Part shown: positions 51,292 to 59,823 of the stretch, one piece after another | Layout: each line of letters begins with the position of its first letter | Numbering within the stretch: the stretch's first letter is position 1 | Source of the DNA: PKWO01 sp036384915 | GTDB lineage: Bacteria; Pseudomonadota; Gammaproteobacteria; Burkholderiales; Burkholderiaceae_D | Length of the DNA: 64,000 nt | NCBI GenBank assembly: GCA_036384915.1 | Contig: DASVLJ010000008.1 | Span: 42,688-106,687 of the forward strand | Direction of reading: 5' to 3' | The notes under the pieces: model-generated | Told to the model about the DNA's origin: nothing | The model's input: the letters and a program-made list of their open reading frames with translations, nothing else | Database searches by the model: none | Program-made: the position numbers and the translations under genes

Positions 51292-52679
51292 TATTTTCCG
51301 ATACAGAAACGGCTAAAAATCACCCCCAGCAAGTCATCCGGCGTGAATTCCCCGGTAATGCTGTTCAACCTCTCCTGCGTCAGCCTTAGTTCCTCGGCAA
51401 ACAGATCCAGCGATTGATCGTCCTGCGCGGCAAGCTGCGCGGCGTTTTCCAGGTGCAGGTGCGCCGCCTTCAAGGCGATCAGGTGGCGTTCGCGTGCGAG
51501 GTAAAGCGATTCGCCGGTTTGCTGCCAGCCCACCACCCGCAACAGTTCCGTGCGCAGCAAGTCGATGCCGACGTGGTCCGAGGCGGAGAGGTAGATGTGG
51601 CTAGTGTCGCCCACCAAGTCCACGCCGGGCTTGTGGCCCGAGAGGTCGATCTTGTTCCAGATGCGCATCACGGGCACGTTGGGCGGAAAGCGCGCCACGT
51701 ATTCTTCATCGGCCAGGGTCGGGCCCATGGAGGCGTCGAGCACGTGCAGGATGACGTCGGCCTTTTCCACCGCGCTCCAGGTGCGGGCGATGCCGATGCG
51801 TTCGACTTCGTCGCCGGTTTCATGCTCTTCGCGCAGGCCGGCGGTGTCGATCACGTTGACCGGGATGCCTTCGATCTGGATCGTCTCGGTGACCTTGTCG
51901 CGCGTGGTGCCGGCGATGGGCGTGACGATGGCCACGTCGGCGCCGGCCAGCGCGTTCAACAGTGAAGACTTGCCGACGTTGGGCTGGCCGGCCAGCACGA
52001 TGTTCAAGCCGTCGCGCAGCATGGCGCCTTGCGCGGCCTGGGCGAAGATTGCTTCCAACCCGTTGCGAATGCGTACCAGCTGGCCGCGCGCGTCGGATTT
52101 TTCCAGGAAGTCGATTTCCTCTTCCGGGAAATCGAGCGTCGCTTCGACCAGCATGCGCAGGTGCACCACCTGTTCCACCAGCCCATGGATGGCCCGGGAA
52201 AACAGGCCCGATAGCGATTGCGAGGCGGAGCGCGCAGCCGCTTCGGTCGAGGCGTCGATCAAGTCGGCCACGGCTTCGGCCTGGGCCAGGTCGAGCTTGT
52301 CGTTCAGGAAAGCGCGATGCGTGAATTCGCCGGGCTGGGCGATGCGCAGGCCGATCCCGGCGCCGGCTTCCAGGCAGCGCGCCAGCAGCATCTGCAGCAC
52401 CACCGGGCCGCCGTGGCCTTGCAGCTCGAGCACGTCTTCGCCGGTGTAGGAATGCGGTGCGGCGAAGAACAGCGCCAGGCCTTGGTCCATCATGCTGCCG
52501 TCGGCGTTCTTGAAGGTGGTGAAGGTGGCGTGGCGCGGCGTCAGATTGGTGCCGGGCGCAAGCTTGCATAGTTCGGGGATCAGGCTGGCGATGTTCTTGC
52601 CCGAGAGGCGGACCACGCCTATGCCGCCGCGGCCCGGAGCGGTGGCGATGGCGGCGATGGGTGAGCTGTCGTAAAGCAT
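51291..52679 (-). CDS. mnmE: MnmE, tRNA-modification GTPase
   Basis: The 462-residue GTPase starts at ATG 52679 (MLYDSSPIAAIATAPGRGG). A tetrahydrofolate-binding N-terminal domain is followed by the G domain with G1 GQPNVGKSS, G3 DTAGLREE and G4 NKID, and the C-terminal CIGK carrying the family's cysteine. With MnmG (3.9 kb) it installs cmnm5 on U34 of tRNA. In most relatives it adjoins yidC; here an M13 peptidase and two small enzymes intervene. Confidence 0.97.
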   Translation of the reverse strand: MLYDSSPIAAIATAPGRGGIGVVRLSGKNIASLIPELCKLAPGTNLTPRHATFTTFKNADGSMMDQGLALFFAAPHSYTGEDVLELQGHGGPVVLQMLLARCLEAGAGIGLRIAQPGEFTHRAFLNDKLDLAQAEAVADLIDASTEAAARSASQSLSGLFSRAIHGLVEQVVHLRMLVEATLDFPEEEIDFLEKSDARGQLVRIRNGLEAIFAQAAQGAMLRDGLNIVLAGQPNVGKSSLLNALAGADVAIVTPIAGTTRDKVTETIQIEGIPVNVIDTAGLREEHETGDEVERIGIARTWSAVEKADVILHVLDASMGPTLADEEYVARFPPNVPVMRIWNKIDLSGHKPGVDLVGDTSHIYLSASDHVGIDLLRTELLRVVGWQQTGESLYLARERHLIALKAAHLHLENAAQLAAQDDQSLDLFAEELRLTQERLNSITGEFTPDDLLGVIFSRFCIGK

Positions 52680-52805
52680 GATGAGGCGCGAAATGAGATA
52701 GCTTATTATCGCGCCGTGCGGCATGGATTTGTTGCGAGAAACGAGATAGTGATGTTTTTATACGTCAGCGTTGCGGCACTCCCTCCCACTCTCCCTCTCC
52801 CCCCG

Positions 52806-52831
52806 CCCCTCTCCCGGCTGGGGGAGAGGGG
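52806..52831. repeat. Hairpin with CCCCTCTCCC arms (copy 1)
   Basis: CCCCTCTCCC (52806-52815) pairs with GGGAGAGGGG (52822-52831). The region around it (52787-52840) is rich in CCTCTCCC. The same core forms hairpins at 62731 and 62826. It lies 12 bases after the stop of the M13 peptidase gene and may serve as its terminator. Confidence 0.7.
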
Positions 52832-52842
52832 TAGAGCATGCG

Positions 52843-54915
52843 TTACCAGATGATCACGCGGTCTTCCGGTTTCAAGTACATCATGTCGCCGGCCTTGACG
52901 CCGAAGGCTTCATAAAAGCCCGGCTGGTTCTTCACCGTGCCGTTGGCGCGCACGGCGCCTGGGGCGTGCGGGTTGGTCTCGATCAGCATCAGCATGGCGT
53001 CCTCGCGTTCCTTCTCGCACCAGATCTGGCCGTAGCCCATGTAGAAGCGCTGGAAGCCGCTCAGGCCGTCGATGACGGGGGCATCTTTTCCGCCCAGCGA
53101 GATCTTGTAGGCCTTGTAGGCGATCGCGAGGCCGGAATTGTCGGCAATGTTTTCGCCCAGCGTCAGTTCGCCGTTGACGTGGTAGCCGGGCAAGGGTTCG
53201 TACGAGCTGTATTGCTTGACCAGCGCTTCGGTCTTGGCCTTGAAGTTTTTCTTGTCGTCCGCCGTCCACCAGTCGTGCAGGTTGCCCTGTCCGTCGTATT
53301 GTGCGCCCTGGTCGTCGAAGCCATGGCTGATTTCATGGCCGATCACGGCGCCGATGGCGCCGTAGTTGACGGCGTCGTCGGCAGCGGGGTCGAAGAAGGG
53401 CTTTTGCAGGATCGCGGCGGGGAACACGATCTCGTTCATCTCAGGGTTGTAGTAGGCGTTGACCGTTTGCGGCGTCATGCCCCACTCGCTGCGGTCGACC
53501 GGCTTGCCGAGCTTGTCGATATTGCGCTTGAATTCGAAGACGGAGGCGCGTTCCATGTTGCCGTATAAATCGTCGCGCGCGATGCTCAGGCTGGAATAAT
53601 CGCGCCACTTGTCGGGATAGCCGATCTTGGGCGTGAACGCGGCCAGCTTTGCCTTGGCCGCTTCCTTGGTTTGCGGGCCCATCCAGTCGAGCGTGTCCAC
53701 ACTCTGGCGGAACGCGGCGAGCAGGTTGCCGACCAGCGTTTCCACGCGCGCCTTGTTCTCCGGCGGGAAATATTTGGCCACGTAGAGCTTGCCCAGCGCT
53801 TCGCCGACGGCGCCCTCTTCCAGGTTCACGCCGCGCTTCCAGCGCGGCAGTTGCTGCGGCGTGCCTTGCAGCACGGTGCCGTTGAAGGCGAAGCTTTCTT
53901 CGTCGAAGGCCTTGGACAGGAGTGAGGCATTGCTCGACAGGACTTGCCAGTCGAGATATTCCTTCCACACCGGCAGCGGCGTGCTCTTCAACAGCTTGGC
54001 GAAGCCGCGCATGTAGCTCGGTTGGCTGACGATGACGTAATCGACCTTGCCGCTGACGCCGATGGCGTCGAGGTAGGGTTTCCAGTCATAGCCGGGCGTG
54101 AGCTGGTTCAGCTTCGCAATCGGTTCCTTGTTGTACAGCTTGAGCGGGTCGCGGTTTTGCACCTTGGTCCAATTGACCTTGGCCAGTTCGGTTTCCAGCT
54201 TGAGGATGTCCCTGGCCTTCTTCTTCGCGTCCTTGGCATCCTTATTGCCAAGGAGCGTGAACATCCTGGCGATGTGCTCTTCGTACTTCACGCGCGCATT
54301 CTTGAGCTTGGCATCGTCCTTCAGGTAATAGTCGCGGTCGGGCAAGCCCAGGCCGCTTTGGCCGAAGTCGATCACATAGCGCGTCGAATCCTTATTATCG
54401 AGATGCACTCCGGGGCCGTAGGGGGTGCCGATGCCGACCTCGTTGAAGTGGGCCAGCAAGGCCGGGATGTCCGCCTTGCTCTTCAGGGCCGCGACGCGCG
54501 CGAATTCGGGTGCCAGCGGCTTGGCGCCGAGTTCTTCGAGCTTCTGTTCATCCATGAAGCTGGCATAGAGATCGCCGATCTTTTGCGCTTCGGCGCCCGT
54601 CGCATCCGACCCCGGCACGCTGGCGCCACCCTTGGCTGCGTCTTCGATGATGCCGCGCAGCTGCGGCAGCGCCGAGTCGGCCAGCAAATCGAACGCGCCC
54701 CAGAATGAATGGTCGGCCGGGATCTCGGTATTTTTTATCCAGGTGCCGTTGACGTGCATGTAGAAATTGTCCTGGATGCGGACCTTGGTATCGGCATTTT
54801 GCAAGGCGATGCCGGATTCGGCAGTGGCGGCAGAGGTGGCGGGAGCGGCCGGGTTGGCATGGGCCGCGCCCTGCATCAAGAGCAGGGGCAAAGCCGCGAT
54901 CAGATAAGGCTTCAT
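52843..54915 (-). CDS. M13-family (neprilysin/PepO-like) zinc metallopeptidase
   Basis: The 690-residue exported protein starts at ATG 54915 with signal MKPYLIAALPLLLMQGAAHA. The zinc site has HEISH in IGHEISHGFDDQGAQYDG and the third ligand in ENIADNSGLAIAYKAY. The C-terminal NPHAPGAVRANGTVKNQPGF and the late CEKE are typical. These periplasmic or surface peptidases cut small peptides. It lies between mnmE and the HD and DinB genes, outside the usual gene order, which hints at insertion into the origin-proximal cluster. Confidence 0.93.
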   Translation of the reverse strand: MKPYLIAALPLLLMQGAAHANPAAPATSAATAESGIALQNADTKVRIQDNFYMHVNGTWIKNTEIPADHSFWGAFDLLADSALPQLRGIIEDAAKGGASVPGSDATGAEAQKIGDLYASFMDEQKLEELGAKPLAPEFARVAALKSKADIPALLAHFNEVGIGTPYGPGVHLDNKDSTRYVIDFGQSGLGLPDRDYYLKDDAKLKNARVKYEEHIARMFTLLGNKDAKDAKKKARDILKLETELAKVNWTKVQNRDPLKLYNKEPIAKLNQLTPGYDWKPYLDAIGVSGKVDYVIVSQPSYMRGFAKLLKSTPLPVWKEYLDWQVLSSNASLLSKAFDEESFAFNGTVLQGTPQQLPRWKRGVNLEEGAVGEALGKLYVAKYFPPENKARVETLVGNLLAAFRQSVDTLDWMGPQTKEAAKAKLAAFTPKIGYPDKWRDYSSLSIARDDLYGNMERASVFEFKRNIDKLGKPVDRSEWGMTPQTVNAYYNPEMNEIVFPAAILQKPFFDPAADDAVNYGAIGAVIGHEISHGFDDQGAQYDGQGNLHDWWTADDKKNFKAKTEALVKQYSSYEPLPGYHVNGELTLGENIADNSGLAIAYKAYKISLGGKDAPVIDGLSGFQRFYMGYGQIWCEKEREDAMLMLIETNPHAPGAVRANGTVKNQPGFYEAFGVKAGDMMYLKPEDRVIIW

Positions 54916-55059
54916 CAATTTGTCCTATTTTTGGGCTGGTCAGGGTGTGTTGGCCCGGGTCGTCGCAAGTTGCCTTGCTGCCCCATTCGGCCGTGTGCTT
55001 CTTGTTATGTTTGACCAATTATGCGACAAAAGATGACATTTCACCAATCGAATCACTCA

Positions 55060-55713
55060 TCAAACTGAGTCAGTCCACTCAGCCACAAACTGTGCACGAA
55101 ACGCGTGTATCAAGCGCAGCCGCTCTTCGCCGAGCTTGCGCCCGGCCGCGGTTTGCATGGACGCCGGCAGCGTCTCCAGCTTGACCGCGATATGGTCGAG
55201 CGCATAGGCCTTGTCGTCGAGCGGGCGCGATCGCGCCAGCGCGTCGCTGTGGTGCGCCAGGGAAGAATCCATTTTTCCCGCCGTATAAAACAGCCGCGCC
55301 AGGCCGACCGCGCCGAGCGCGTCGAGCCGGTCGGCATCCTGCACGATTTGCGCCTCGATGGTTTCGGGTGCAATCGCAGCGGAAAAGCTGTGTGCCGCGA
55401 TGGCGTGGGCCACGGCAGGCAGTTTCTCCGACGCGAAACCGATGCGCGCCAATTCCTGCGTCGCGGTTTCAGCCGCAAGCCGCGAAGCCTGGGCGCGGTG
55501 CGGGTGGTCCTTGGGCAGGTTGACGATATCGTGCAGGAAGCAGGCCGCCTGCACCACCAATGCATCCGCTTCCGGGTGCGCGGCCAGCAATGCCCGCGCT
55601 GTGCGCCAGACGCGTTGCAAATGGTTGGCATCGTGTGCGCCGTCGTCGCCGGCATGCCTGGCGGCGATGGCTTGCAGTTGCGCTTGCCAGTGCTGCATCA
55701 GGTCCTTATCCAT
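55060..55713 (-). CDS. HD-domain phosphohydrolase
   Basis: The 217-residue protein starts at ATG 55713. The HD signature shows the first His in AHDANHLQRVWRTA, the HD pair in CFLHDIVNLPKDH, then AHAIAAHSFSA and the late Asp in VQDADRLDALGAVG. It probably hydrolyses a nucleotide or phosphorylated small molecule in the cytoplasm. Its start overlaps the stop of the DinB gene by eight bases. Confidence 0.88.
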   Translation of the reverse strand: MDKDLMQHWQAQLQAIAARHAGDDGAHDANHLQRVWRTARALLAAHPEADALVVQAACFLHDIVNLPKDHPHRAQASRLAAETATQELARIGFASEKLPAVAHAIAAHSFSAAIAPETIEAQIVQDADRLDALGAVGLARLFYTAGKMDSSLAHHSDALARSRPLDDKAYALDHIAVKLETLPASMQTAAGRKLGEERLRLIHAFRAQFVAEWTDSV

Positions 55714-56311
55714 GCGCCTGGCCCCAGATGCCGGCTTCGGTCCAGCCGAGTTCGGCAAAGTCCGCTTCGCGCTCCTTGATATCGGTGACGCGGAAAAAGT
55801 CGTCGAGCTGCGGTGGTGCCACCGACGTGCCGGAGAGCATGGCATGCACCTGGCCGCGATGATGGATCTGGTGCTGGAACACGTGCGCCAGCAGGCGGTT
55901 GCGCGGTTCGCGCACGCTGCCGTCGGGCCGCAGGTAAGCGACAATGCGCCCCATATCCGCATCGCGCAAACCCTGGCAATAAGCGATCAGCCTTTGATCG
56001 ACCTTTTCCTGCTCGGCGCGCCATGCGGCAGCCGTCTTGCAGGGATCGGGATCGGCGAACATCTCGCGGTAGTTCGGGTGCGGCAGCTCGCCCTTCGCCT
56101 CGCGCTCCATGCCGTCGACATAAACCCAGTCCACCATCAGGATGTGGTTCAGCGTGGCGCGTATGCAGGGGAAAAAGCTGCTGCGTTTGGCGTCGTATTC
56201 TTCCTGCGTCAATTGCAGGCAGGCCTTGGCGAGGCGGAAATTGGCCCAGGCATTGTTGTAGGCCATGGTCAGGAAATGATGCGATAGCGCATCGCACGCG
56301 GTTTGGTTCAT
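55706..56311 (-). CDS. DinB-family protein
   Basis: The 201-residue protein starts at ATG 56311 (MNQTACDALSHHFLTMAYNN), and longer in-frame sequence reads into a repeat. Four-helix DinB fold: histidine ligands appear in RATLNHILMVDW and LAHVFQHQIHHRGQVHAMLS, the classical three-His metal site. Substrate unknown; related enzymes include thiol transferases. It is co-translated with the HD gene. Confidence 0.88.
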   Translation of the reverse strand: MNQTACDALSHHFLTMAYNNAWANFRLAKACLQLTQEEYDAKRSSFFPCIRATLNHILMVDWVYVDGMEREAKGELPHPNYREMFADPDPCKTAAAWRAEQEKVDQRLIAYCQGLRDADMGRIVAYLRPDGSVREPRNRLLAHVFQHQIHHRGQVHAMLSGTSVAPPQLDDFFRVTDIKEREADFAELGWTEAGIWGQAHG

Positions 56312-56401
56312 GTTGCGCACCTCATGCAAATGGGGAACGTCAGTGTAGCGTGTTCGCATGCGCGGCGGATCGGGGGGATTTGCCTGAGTGAAGAAAGAAT
56401 A

Positions 56402-56497
56402 GTAGGGTGGAAAAGCCGAAGGCGCATTCCACCACAATGCGTCAAATGACGTTCTCTAATCGCTTGGTGGAATGCGCCTTCGGCTTTTCCACCCTAC
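56402..56497. repeat. Long intergenic inverted repeat, GTAGGGTGG family
   Basis: A 32-bp perfect inverted repeat (56402-56433 with 56466-56497) with arms starting GTAGGGTGGAAAAGCC and a 32-base loop. It lies between the DinB and yidC genes. The sequence differs from the GTAGGTTGG family in the arms but has the same style of ends. Confidence 0.85.
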
Positions 56498-56530
56498 GGG
56501 CGAGGTGAGGCGAGCTGCGACCTATAAAAA

Positions 56531-56551
56531 AGCCCGCGAAATTCGCGGGCT
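56531..56551 (-). terminator. Terminator after yidC
   Basis: AGCCCGCG (56531-56538) pairs with 56544-56551, and on the minus strand a T run (TTTTTTATAG) follows. It lies 29 bases after the yidC stop codon (56580). Confidence 0.85.
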
Positions 56552-56579
56552 TGATCGGGTTGACGGCTGCCGAAGCGGA

Positions 56580-58289
56580 TTACTTCTTCGGCGCAACCGC
56601 CAGGCGTTTGTTGATGAACTGCTGCTGCGCTATCGACAGCACCGTGTTGACCACGTAATACAGCACCACGCCCGAAGGGAACATGAAGAACATGACCGAG
56701 AACACCAGCGGCATGAACAGCATGACCTTGGCTTGCGTGGGGTCGGGCGGCGCCGGCGACAGGCGGGTCTGGAAGAACATCGCCACGGCCATGATCAGCG
56801 GCAGGATGCTATAGGGGTCTGGCGTGGAAAGATCGTGCACCCAGCCGATCCAGGCCGCGTCGCGCGTTTCCACCGAAGCCGAGAGCACCGAATACAGCGC
56901 GATGAAGATCGGCATCTGCACCACCAGCGGCAGGCAGCCGCCCAGCGGGTTGATCTTCTCGGTCTTGTACAGCTCCATCGTGGCCTGGTTCATCTTCTGC
57001 GGGTCATCCTTGAAGCGTTCGCGGATGGCTTGCATCTTGGGCTGCAGCTGCTTGGTCTTGGCCATGCTCTTGAAGCTGGCCGCCGCCAGCGGATACAGCA
57101 CGATCTTCATCACCACGGTGAAGACGATGATGGTCCAGCCCCAGTTGCCGACGAACTTGTGCAGCGCATTCATGATGCTGAAAATCGGCTTGGCCACCAC
57201 GGCGAACATGCCGTAATCGCGCGTCGAATCGAGCGTGCTCGAGACCTTGTCGAGCGCGTCGATGTCTTGCGGGCCGGAATACAGCTTGGCGTCGATGGCG
57301 GCCGATGTCCCTGGCGCTATGCTCGGATAGCGCAGCGTGCTGCCGATGGCGAACAGGTTGGTGCCGAGCGCCTTGGTGTAGACCTCGCGCGGCGTATTGG
57401 CCGGCGGCACAAAGGCCGAAACGAAGAAGTGCTGGATCATCGCAATCCAGCCGTCGTTCGACTTGGCGGCAGGGGCGTTCTTGCCCTTGGTGATGTCTTC
57501 GAACGATTGCTTCTGGAAGTGTTCCGATTCCGAGAATGCGGCCGGGCCGGTGTAGGGATTCGGCGCGAAGCGCGGGTTCTTCGGCAGCGTGCCGTCGCGC
57601 ACCAGGCGCAAATCCAGTGTCGGCGCGATGGCGGCGGCCGTGTTGTTGGCCACTTCATGCTTTACGTCGATTGCGTATTGGCCGCGCTTGAAGGTGAAGG
57701 TCTTGGTCAGCTTGACGCCGTTCTTTTCCGCGTCGAACACGAGTTGCAGGGTGTCGCCGTTATCCAGGGCGCGTGCACCCGGGCGCACGGTATAGCCGCT
57801 GTCGATGCCGGGCAGGCCGGCGTCGGCCAGGCCGGTTTCGGCGAGGTAGGTGTGCTCGGGCGTGCTGTCGAAGATCACCACGTTGGGGCGCGCGCCCTTG
57901 TCTTGCGTGCCATGGATCTTGTCCATCACCAGGTCGCCCAGCCACTCGGACTTGGTTTCCTGGTATTGCAGCAGTTCCAGGCGCTTCAGCTTGGCGCCAG
58001 CCGTGTCGAAAGTGGCCTTGAACAGATCGGTCGTCACCGTCACGTCTTCCGCCTTGAACGGCGCTTCGGACGGGGCTGCCGTGGCCGCGCCGTTTGCGCC
58101 GGCGACGGCTGCGGCCGAAGCCGCAGGCGTGGAGGAAGCGGCAGCGCCGGCCGGCGTATTCGGCGCGGTAACGGCGGGCGGTTGCGGGCCGAACAGCGGC
58201 GGCTTGCCCTTATACACGTTCCATTGGTTCCACAGCGTCAGCATGGAAGCAAGGAACACAAACCACAATATGCCACGTTTGATATCCAT
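56580..58289 (-). CDS. yidC: YidC membrane-protein insertase
   Basis: The 569-residue protein has an N-terminal membrane helix (GILWFVFLASMLTLWNQWN), a long alanine-rich linker, a large periplasmic P1 domain (about 80-330) and five conserved membrane segments at the C terminus (NWGWTIIVFTVVMKIVLYP, GGCLPLVVQMPIFIALYSVL and others). The C-terminal tail FINKRLAVAPKK is short. YidC inserts and folds inner-membrane proteins. It follows yidD after 26 bases. Confidence 0.97.
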   Translation of the reverse strand: MDIKRGILWFVFLASMLTLWNQWNVYKGKPPLFGPQPPAVTAPNTPAGAAASSTPAASAAAVAGANGAATAAPSEAPFKAEDVTVTTDLFKATFDTAGAKLKRLELLQYQETKSEWLGDLVMDKIHGTQDKGARPNVVIFDSTPEHTYLAETGLADAGLPGIDSGYTVRPGARALDNGDTLQLVFDAEKNGVKLTKTFTFKRGQYAIDVKHEVANNTAAAIAPTLDLRLVRDGTLPKNPRFAPNPYTGPAAFSESEHFQKQSFEDITKGKNAPAAKSNDGWIAMIQHFFVSAFVPPANTPREVYTKALGTNLFAIGSTLRYPSIAPGTSAAIDAKLYSGPQDIDALDKVSSTLDSTRDYGMFAVVAKPIFSIMNALHKFVGNWGWTIIVFTVVMKIVLYPLAAASFKSMAKTKQLQPKMQAIRERFKDDPQKMNQATMELYKTEKINPLGGCLPLVVQMPIFIALYSVLSASVETRDAAWIGWVHDLSTPDPYSILPLIMAVAMFFQTRLSPAPPDPTQAKVMLFMPLVFSVMFFMFPSGVVLYYVVNTVLSIAQQQFINKRLAVAPKK

Positions 58290-58315
58290 ATCGGTTCAAT
58301 AGAGTAAGCGAGAAT

Positions 58316-58615
58316 TCAGTGGTGCCGGCAATTGCAGGCATGGGATGCGTCGTGCTCGGCCTCATCAAATTCATGAGGCTTGTGCGGCACGGGATCGAAC
58401 CCGCCCGGGTGCCATGGATGGCACTTGGCCAGACGCACGGCCGCAAGCATAGCGCCTTTCAGAGCGCCGTGCTCACGAATCGCTTCCATGGCGTAGTTCG
58501 AGCAGGTCGGGTAAAAGCGGCATGTGGGGCCGAACATCGGGCTCAGCGCGATCTGGTAGCCGCGCACCAGCCAAAGCAGGATCTGCCTGGGCAGGGTCTT
58601 CCACCGCAGGCTCAC
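58316..58615 (-). CDS. yidD: YidD, membrane-protein insertion efficiency factor
   Basis: The 99-residue protein starts at GTG 58615, whose GTGA overlaps the rnpA stop. Signature RGYQIALSPMFGPTCRFYPT with CSNYAMEAIREHGALKG and KCHPWHPGGFDPVP. The C-terminal tail ends CNCRHH with a His/Cys-rich cluster. The family assists YidC-dependent insertion. The order rnpA-yidD-yidC is the standard one. Confidence 0.96.
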   Translation of the reverse strand: MSLRWKTLPRQILLWLVRGYQIALSPMFGPTCRFYPTCSNYAMEAIREHGALKGAMLAAVRLAKCHPWHPGGFDPVPHKPHEFDEAEHDASHACNCRHH

Positions 58616-58992
58616 GGCTGCTCCCGCAGGATTTGCCCGGCGAACAGGCGCGACAACTCCTCGCGCAAGGCGCGCTTCAATGCGGCGGTGACGGCGGGCC
58701 CGGCCTTGGTATTGACCGGCTGCGACAGGCGCACGATGCAATCGATGGCCGGCAGCCGCGCCTGGCGGAACAGTTCGCGGGAAATCCGCTTGATGGCATT
58801 GCGGGTCACGGCGCGCGGCGCAAAGCGCTTCGCCGCGACCACGCCCAGCCGGGCGTGCGCTAATTGGTTGGCGCGGGTGTAAAGCACAAAATGTGCTGTC
58901 CGTTGCACAGGGCGCAAACGAAAAACGGATGAAAATTCATCCGTTTTTACGATTCGCCGATCGCGCGAATAATCGTGCAAGTGAGCAGGCAA
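58612..58992 (-). CDS. rnpA: RnpA, protein subunit of ribonuclease P
   Basis: The 126-residue reading starts at TTG 58992; no ATG is available before the conserved region, and an inner TTG is an alternative. The conserved RNR motif appears as RNAIKRISRELFRQ in the middle (RFAPRAVTRNAIKR), with N-terminal basic residues. It binds RNase P RNA and helps process tRNA 5' ends. Codons 16-25 contain a perfect 13-bp inverted repeat followed by a T run (58948-58921), which may attenuate transcription from rpmH. Confidence 0.93.
   Translation of the reverse strand: MPAHLHDYSRDRRIVKTDEFSSVFRLRPVQRTAHFVLYTRANQLAHARLGVVAAKRFAPRAVTRNAIKRISRELFRQARLPAIDCIVRLSQPVNTKAGPAVTAALKRALREELSRLFAGQILREQP
58921..58948 (-). 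terminator. Terminator-like hairpin inside the start of rnpA
   Basis: On the minus strand, AAAAACGGATGAA is followed by TT and TTCATCCGTTTTT, a 13-bp perfect inverted repeat ending in five T. It lies within codons 16-25 of rnpA, just after rpmH. Intrinsic terminators have the same form; here the core stem CGGATG is short, so partial termination is expected. Confidence 0.55.
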
Positions 58993-59042
58993 GATTAGCC
59001 GGGACGATCGCCGGTCACGCCAGCAAGAGGCTTGAGTCCGGC

Positions 59043-59180
59043 TTAAGCAACAGCCAGGCGCTTGCGGCCCTTGGCGCGACGTGCGTTCAACACGGCACGG
59101 CCGCCGCGGGTTGCCATACGGGCGCGGAAACCATGCGTGCGCTTGCGGCGGACAACGGAAGGTTGGTAGGTACGTTTCAT
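59043..59180 (-). CDS. rpmH: Ribosomal protein L34
   Basis: The 45-residue protein reads MKRTYQPSVVRRKRTHGFRA at the start and ends KGRKRLAVA. It matches L34, a basic protein of the 50S subunit. The start ATG 59180 lies at the divergent region with dnaA; the stop is at 59043, 50 bases before the rnpA start. Its promoter at 59349-59378 is well placed. Confidence 0.97.
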   Translation of the reverse strand: MKRTYQPSVVRRKRTHGFRARMATRGGRAVLNARRAKGRKRLAVA

Positions 59181-59348
59181 GATGGACTCGCTAAATCAGC
59201 AAAAATTAAAATCGGACGCATGTAAATTGGATCATCACGCCCTACGCCCGGCTTCTACTTCTTGGTGCTGCGCGCCGGCGTATGCTGATGCTGCTGAAAT
59301 GCCTTGGGCCACAACAGAAATTCCAACATCGCGGGGAGTGAACCTGAG

Positions 59349-59378
59349 ATTAAACAGCATTTTTCCCTTGCTTGTCAA
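59349..59378 (-). promoter_or_regulatory. rpmH promoter
   Basis: On the minus strand, TTGACA (59378-59373) and TTTAAT (59354-59349) are separated by 18 bases. The match to sigma-70 is good and the position (about 170 bp before rpmH) gives a long leader. Confidence 0.65.
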
Positions 59379-59461
59379 TCATTTAGGCGAGTTATGCACC
59401 GGGTTTGGGGCGATTGTCGAGGGTTTGTTGGGTAAACAGAAACGGCTTCGATGTTGGATCG

Positions 59462-59567
59462 GTAGGTTGGGTTGAGCGTAGCGAAGCCCAACATCCGAGG
59501 GTTGTTCTAACGCCTACGCCGATTCGACCTCCCAATGTTGGGCTTCGCTGCGCTCAACCCAACCTAC
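59462..59567. repeat. Intergenic inverted repeat, GTAGGTTGG family (copy 3)
   Basis: 33-bp arms (59462-59494 and 59535-59567) with a single mismatch, carrying GTAGGTTGGGTTGAGCG and GCGAAGCCCAACAT. It is the best copy in the window and lies in the middle of the rpmH-dnaA region. If this region were the origin, the repeat would lie inside it. Confidence 0.88.
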
Positions 59568-59699
59568 AAAACCAAGCCTATTACCAAGCCCATTATCGAT
59601 CCTGCAACAAGCCCATTTCCCGCTTGCTGCCCTTGCAGAAATCCCCCGTTTTTGCAAGCCAAAAAACACAAAAAAACTCAACAAAAACTTCGTCCAGCC

Positions 59700-59708
59700 T
59701 GTGGATAA
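59700..59708 (-). promoter_or_regulatory. DnaA box upstream of dnaA
   Basis: TGTGGATAA is a perfect DnaA box (minus orientation). It is followed by a GC-rich run and TAGAAT (59725-59730), a possible -10 element, so DnaA could repress its own promoter. It is the only perfect box in the 643-bp rpmH-dnaA gap (59181-59823); apart from the promoter and repeat described, the gap holds nothing else recognisable. Confidence 0.8.
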
Positions 59709-59823
59709 CCCGGGGTTGCGGGGGTAGAATAGCGCGACCGTGTGGCAAGCCCGAGGACGGCCAAAACCCTGTCCAGAATGGCAACAATAACCTAACCCCC
59801 CACACCTCACAGAATATTGATTC

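Noticed and set aside
52780..52840. CCTCTCCC-rich stretch considered as a CRISPR or tandem repeat
   Set aside because: There are no regularly spaced identical units with unique spacers and no cas genes; it is a single hairpin and low-complexity run.
59725..59730. TAGAAT as a defined dnaA promoter
   Set aside because: The -10 match is plausible but no convincing -35 element lies 16-18 bases upstream, so it is only mentioned with the DnaA box.
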